Below are positions 7,889 to 8,700 of a DNA stretch of 8,700 bases, piece after piece. Within the stretch, counting starts at the first letter, position 1. The number at the start of each line of letters is the position of its first letter. The DNA comes from Deltaproteobacteria bacterium (GTDB lineage Bacteria; Desulfobacterota; Syntrophorhabdia; Syntrophorhabdales; Syntrophorhabdaceae). Where the stretch lies: positions 1 to 8,700 of the forward strand of contig DNYO01000029.1 of the NCBI GenBank assembly GCA_003506795.1. The letters are read 5' to 3'. Under the pieces are notes generated by a model. That model did not search any database. It was not told the origin of the DNA and saw nothing but the letters and a program-made list of their open reading frames with translations. A program made the position numbers and the translations under genes.

Positions 7889-8569
7889 CTACTTCTTTTC
7901 GTCCTGGAACATCGTCTTTATCAGCGAGGCCGCCGCGTCCTTGGCTCCCAGGCCGAAGGCTATGGCGAAAGCGAGGCCGAAGGAGCCCAGCACGATGCTC
8001 AGGCTGGAGCGGATGGTCTTCATCGCTATGCCCATCTGCTCCAGCGCGATGATGGCCGCGAAGACTATGACGGTGAAATAGACTATCTGCGACAGCACGC
8101 GCCCGCCGCGCAGGTTGTTCGCCGTGGCGGAATTATGCACCACCTCGGAAAGGAACTTCGCGAAGAGCAGGCCGCCGAAGGCGATGAAGATGGCGGCGGT
8201 GATCTTGGGCATGAAGTCCATGACGAACCGCTCGAGTATGGCCGAGATCACGGTGAGGTTGAGCACGTTGGCGGCCGAGACGAAGAATACCAGTATCAGC
8301 GACAAGTAGATGACGAAGCCGATCACGGTGACCAGCGACTTGCCGAGGCCGAACCGGGCCAGGATCTCGTTCACCCCGACGCGGCTGGTATAGGAGTCGA
8401 GCTTGAGGCGGCGCAGGAAGTTCTCCGCGATGGAACTGAAGACCCGGGCGATGAACAGCCCGAACAGGATGAAGATGAGGGCCGCGATGACGTTGGGCAG
8501 GTAGTTGGCGAAGATGTGCCAGACATTGAGCACAGGCTGGACGAAAAGACTGGAGATATCTTTGAGCAT
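7889..8569 (-). CDS. Small MscS-related membrane protein with duplicated conserved TM helix
   Basis: This is a 226-residue, strongly hydrophobic inner-membrane protein with about five predicted membrane segments (about 23-45, 78-103, 119-140, 158-178 and 189-215). Two segments are copies of one another, LPNVIAALIFILFGLFIARVF (25-45) and MPKITAAIFIAFGGLLFAKFL (120-140). Each is followed by a second hydrophobic helix, so the protein looks like an internal duplication of the 'conserved TM helix' module found in MscS-type mechanosensitive channel relatives. The last segment, GSFGLAFAIAFGLGAKDAAASLI, resembles the Gly/Ala-rich pore helix (TM3) of MscS. The cytoplasmic beta domain that normally follows is absent, and the protein ends 11 residues later with FQDEKK. 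An osmotic or ion-channel role is plausible but not shown. AAGGAGGA (complement of 8581-8588) lies 11 bases before the ATG and supports the start. Codon use matches the right-hand end of rpoD, not the rest of the operon. Confidence 0.8.
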   Translation of the reverse strand: MLKDISSLFVQPVLNVWHIFANYLPNVIAALIFILFGLFIARVFSSIAENFLRRLKLDSYTSRVGVNEILARFGLGKSLVTVIGFVIYLSLILVFFVSAANVLNLTVISAILERFVMDFMPKITAAIFIAFGGLLFAKFLSEVVHNSATANNLRGGRVLSQIVYFTVIVFAAIIALEQMGIAMKTIRSSLSIVLGSFGLAFAIAFGLGAKDAAASLIKTMFQDEKK

Positions 8570-8604
8570 GGCTTGAACTGTCCTCCTTGGAACCGCGAGG
8601 CCTT

Positions 8605-8633
8605 ATTCTATTATTTATGCGGCCGGGGTTCAA
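8605..8633 (-). promoter_or_regulatory. Sigma-70 promoter of the MscS-related gene
   Basis: On the minus strand TTGAAC (8633-8628) and TAGAAT (8610-8605) are separated by 17 bases and match four and five of six consensus positions. Transcription would start near 8598, leaving a leader of about 29 bases that contains the AAGGAGGA ribosome-binding site. The AT-rich patch stands out in otherwise GC-rich DNA. Confidence 0.65.
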
Positions 8634-8643
8634 AGCGCCGGGC

Positions 8644-8678
8644 AAAAAAAAGCCCCTCCCGGGGGAGCCGGGAGGGGC
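8644..8678 (-). terminator. Intrinsic terminator of a minus-strand gene beyond the right edge
   Basis: Arms 8652-8662 and 8668-8678 pair over 11 GC-rich base pairs with a 5-base loop. On the minus strand the hairpin is followed by eight U (the A-run 8644-8651). It therefore ends transcription coming leftward from beyond 8700. It lies immediately upstream of the promoter at 8605-8633, insulating the two minus-strand units. The remaining bases to 8700 show nothing I can name. Confidence 0.88.
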
Positions 8679-8700
8679 GGGCGCAATGAAAGGGTCAGGA

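Overview
The window looks like bacterial chromosome, probably from a metagenome-assembled contig, and it appears to join two different genomes. The left part (about 1-7200) reads like a Desulfobacterota (delta-proteobacterial) genome. It carries the 3' end of purA, a GH108-type muramidase gene, and then a compact macromolecular-synthesis operon, rpsU-yqeY-mutS2-dnaG-rpoD. The right part (about 7280-8700) has different codon use (almost all Arg as CGC, Leu mostly CTG, higher GC). It contains the last third of rpoD, a shared terminator, and a convergent small mechanosensitive-channel-like gene. The taxonomic calls are inferences from gene order and protein style.

Layout. 1-604: C-terminal 200 codons of adenylosuccinate synthetase. 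605-726: intergenic, with overlapping dyads, a weak hairpin and a good sigma-54-type -24/-12 element just before the muramidase gene (727-1419). 1420-1573: short intergenic region with a near-consensus sigma-70 promoter (TTGACT, 17 bp, TTTAAT) that should drive the operon. 1574-7813: five same-strand genes with gaps of 6, 21, -4 and 10 bases. 7830-7872: a symmetrical hairpin that can terminate transcription from both sides. 7889-8569 (minus): a 226-residue membrane protein with two copies of the conserved MscS-type TM helix, with its own promoter at 8605-8633. 8644-8678: a second minus-strand terminator, for a gene beyond the right edge.

The operon couples translation (S21, YqeY), replication initiation (DnaG primase), recombination or ribosome-rescue functions (MutS2) and transcription initiation (RpoD). 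This is the extended form of the classic rpsU-dnaG-rpoD operon. Two hairpins sit exactly on stop codons within it: an 11-bp stem with the yqeY stop as its loop, and a 9-bp pure-AT stem running into the dnaG stop. They are candidate RNA-processing or translation-coupling elements.

I found no defence system, CRISPR array, transposon, tRNA or rRNA, and nothing that looks like a wholly new system. The observation most worth checking is the abrupt composition switch inside rpoD, which most likely marks an assembly chimera in the most conserved part of the sigma-70 gene. Neither the hybrid RpoD nor the linkage of the right-hand genes to the left-hand operon should be trusted until this is checked.
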